Shown here one piece after another: positions 6,718 to 7,688 of a stretch of 7,688 nt of DNA (positions are counted from its first letter, which is position 1; every line of letters starts with the position of its first letter). A program made the translations under genes and the position numbers. The DNA comes from Lachnospiraceae bacterium. Lineage in GTDB: Bacteria > Bacillota > Clostridia > Lachnospirales > Lachnospiraceae. The DNA lies in contig JAJPYH010000151.1 in the NCBI GenBank assembly GCA_021205045.1, forward strand, positions 1-7,688, in the 5' to 3' direction. The notes under the pieces are model-generated. The model saw nothing but the letters and a program-made list of their open reading frames with translations, was not told the origin of the DNA and made no database searches.

Positions 6718-6774
6718 GAAGATAGCTCCTGGCAGAAATATGTTTTTGAGAAAATGAAGCCGGGAGCTATTTTT
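6718..6774 (+). terminator. Rho-independent terminator after the aminotransferase gene
   Basis: ATAGCTCCTGGC (6722-6733) pairs with GCCGGGAGCTAT (6759-6770), a 12-bp stem with one G-T wobble. It is followed by a T-run at 6770-6774, which also pairs with the A/G-rich bases before the 5' arm. The 25-base loop is long but holds a TTTT/AAAA inner pairing. It ends the transcript that includes the aminotransferase and the 36-bp repeats. Confidence 0.75.
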
Positions 6775-6848
6775 GAAAGAAAGAGTATTGGGAAGAACAA
6801 GGCTGGAGAGCTGTCATTGAAATAAAACGAATGGATCTTGGCCGGAAA

Positions 6849-6866
6849 CAGGGAGAACCCTCCCTG
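6849..6866 (+). promoter_or_regulatory. GC-rich hairpin just upstream of the Nudix ribosome binding site
   Basis: CAGGGAG (6849-6855), loop AACC, CTCCCTG (6860-6866): a perfect 7-bp stem ending 7 bases before the AAGAGG at 6873-6878. No T-run follows, so it is not a standard terminator. It could stabilise the mRNA 5' end or be a protein-binding operator. The decamer TGAAATAAAA occurs twice nearby, at 6818-6827 and 6865-6874. I found no convincing -35/-10 pair for the Nudix gene in 6775-6850. Confidence 0.4.
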
Positions 6867-6883
6867 AAATAAAAGAGGTTTAT

Positions 6884-7426
6884 ATGGAAGAACTGAAACG
6901 AGTCCGGCGAGAGGTCGCCCATAAAGGTGTCACCATCGATTACTGTGAGGACACCATGGAGCTGCCAAACGGCCGTACAGTCATCTGGGATCACATCGAT
7001 CACAAGGGCGCGGCGGCGGTGCTGCCGGTTTTGCCTGACGGGCGCATCGTGCTGGTGCGCCAGTACCGCAATTCCGTGGATCGGTTTACCTGGGAGATTC
7101 CCGCAGGCGGACTGAACAACCGGGAGGAGCCGATGATCCAGGCGGCCCGCCGGGAGCTGATGGAGGAGACAGGCTATACCACGCAAAAGGAGCTGGAGTT
7201 TTTGATTTCCCTGAACTCCGCGCCGGCCTACTGCAATGAGCGGGTTGACGTCTTTGTGGCGGAGGAGCTGGAGAGCGGTGAGAGGCATCTGGATGAGGAT
7301 GAATTCATCGATGTGAAGGCTTTTGAGGTGCGGGAGATTGAGAAAATGATCTTTGCAGGTCAGATGCGGGATTCCAAGACGGTGGCGGCTGTGATGGCTT
7401 ATGCGCGCAAGAGGAGACTGCCGTAG
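6884..7426 (+). CDS. Nudix hydrolase, ADP-ribose pyrophosphatase type
   Basis: 180 residues, typical length for the family, starting at ATG 6884 after AAGAGG at 6873-6878 (5-base spacing). The Nudix box GX5EX7REUXEEXGU is complete at residues 76-98: G76, E82, R90-E91-L92, E94-E95 and G97-Y98. It is preceded by WEIPAGG (70-76), typical of ADP-ribose pyrophosphatases. The N-terminal strands include VLPVLPDGRIVLVRQYR (46-62), another ADPRase signature. The enzyme would hydrolyse ADP-ribose (or a similar nucleoside diphosphate derivative) to AMP and ribose 5-phosphate in the cytoplasm with Mg2+, as a housekeeping cleaning step. Acidic residues in the C-terminal half (SGERHLDEDEFIDV, 131-144) fit the family pattern. 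It is alone between a terminator upstream and the broken phospholipase-like gene 82 bases downstream. Substrate preference within the Nudix family is inferred from motif likeness only. Confidence 0.92.
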   Translation: MEELKRVRREVAHKGVTIDYCEDTMELPNGRTVIWDHIDHKGAAAVLPVLPDGRIVLVRQYRNSVDRFTWEIPAGGLNNREEPMIQAARRELMEETGYTTQKELEFLISLNSAPAYCNERVDVFVAEELESGERHLDEDEFIDVKAFEVREIEKMIFAGQMRDSKTVAAVMAYARKRRLP

Positions 7427-7508
7427 GGGAGCTGTCCCTGCTCGGTTCGGCAGAAACCACACATTGTGCATGATTTGAAAGGGACATTTCCGGAAAAGAG
7501 GGAGCATC

Positions 7509-7688
7509 ATGCCCACCACGTACACGCATTATAAATTTGGTACGGAAGTAATCAAGGCTCTGCCAGCGCCCCTGCGGGCGAGGGCGGAGCAATACCGGGA
7601 GCTTTATGATATCGGACAGCACGGCCCGGATATTTTATTTTGGTGTTAGTCAGCAAAAGGGTCGTTCGATCAGATCAGCAGTAAGCCA
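7509..7688 (+). pseudogene. Zinc-dependent phospholipase C-like gene, stopped after 46 codons (3' end outside window)
   Basis: ATG 7509 follows AGAGGGAG (7497-7504). The first residues, MPTTYTHYKFGTEVIKALP, and the later YRELYDIGQHGPDILFW (29-45) match the start of the zinc-dependent phospholipase C-like family common in clostridia. There the early THY and HGPD histidine/aspartate residues are likely metal ligands. Full-length members are much longer, roughly 200 residues or more. Here an amber codon (7647-7649) ends the frame after residue 46. The same frame stays open for 13 more codons to the window edge (SAKGSFDQISSKP), so a single nonsense change is possible. A small indel or rearrangement near 7640-7650 is the alternative. 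A palindrome TTTCCGGAAA (7487-7496) sits just before the ribosome binding site. Assignment rests on N-terminal likeness only. Confidence 0.6.

Noticed and set aside
6486..6800. Reverse-strand ORF with 12-residue TIVPFP repeats
   Set aside because: It is the complement of the 36-bp array and the terminator, with no ribosome binding site. Its repeats simply follow from the unit length.
7429..7453. Short hairpins after the Nudix stop as a terminator
   Set aside because: The stems are only 4 bp (GAGC/GCTC and CTGC/GCAG) without a following T-run.
6767..7525. Reverse-strand ORF of 252 codons
   Set aside because: It lies antisense to the complete Nudix gene, whose motifs are all on the + strand. 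Its own translation is rich in H, P and R without recognisable motifs.

Overview
The window looks like chromosome from a Gram-positive anaerobe of the Clostridia, most likely Lachnospiraceae-like. This is inferred from strong AGGAGG-type ribosome binding sites, sigma-A-like promoters and the protein flavour of the aminotransferase, Nudix and phospholipase-like genes. Every gene I accept is on the + strand. Composition is uneven. By hand count, one 60-base stretch inside the aminotransferase (5641-5700) has 37 G+C, while one inside the ATPase gene (3901-3960) has 22.

Left part (1-1120): the 3' end of a DNA N6-adenine methylase gene. Its C-terminal half looks like a target-recognition (HsdS-like) domain, so it is probably the remnant or tail of a type I/IIG restriction-modification gene. 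Middle left (1121-3335): a candidate extended -10 promoter, then a 700-residue polytopic membrane protein. That protein has two hydrophilic low-complexity insertions and a GT-C-like acidic pair after its first membrane segment.

Centre (3336-5292): an inverted repeat, a near-consensus promoter, and a two-gene operon of an RloA-like AAA/ABC-type ATPase and an RloB-family TOPRIM-like protein. RloA/RloB pairs are known companions of type I restriction loci and resemble two-gene ATPase plus TOPRIM-like phage-defence systems (AbiL, PARIS). Here RloB stops making family sense at about residue 132. The rest of its frame runs into the promoter, leader and first codons of the next gene, so the defence pair looks truncated.

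Right part (5155-7688): a complete class I PLP-dependent aminotransferase of the aspartate aminotransferase type, with a GntR-like palindrome in its upstream region. It is followed by a 401-base intergenic region holding five imperfect tandem copies of a 36-bp unit with a GACAATTGTC core, a Rho-independent terminator, and a small GC-rich leader hairpin. Then come a complete ADP-ribose-pyrophosphatase-type Nudix hydrolase and the start of a zinc-dependent phospholipase C-like gene that meets an amber stop after 46 codons.

Overall, a decayed, relatively AT-rich defence segment (methylase tail and RloA/RloB) flanks or interrupts ordinary housekeeping genes. The most notable points are the RloB truncation at the aminotransferase junction, the 36-bp repeat array, and the early stop in the last gene.
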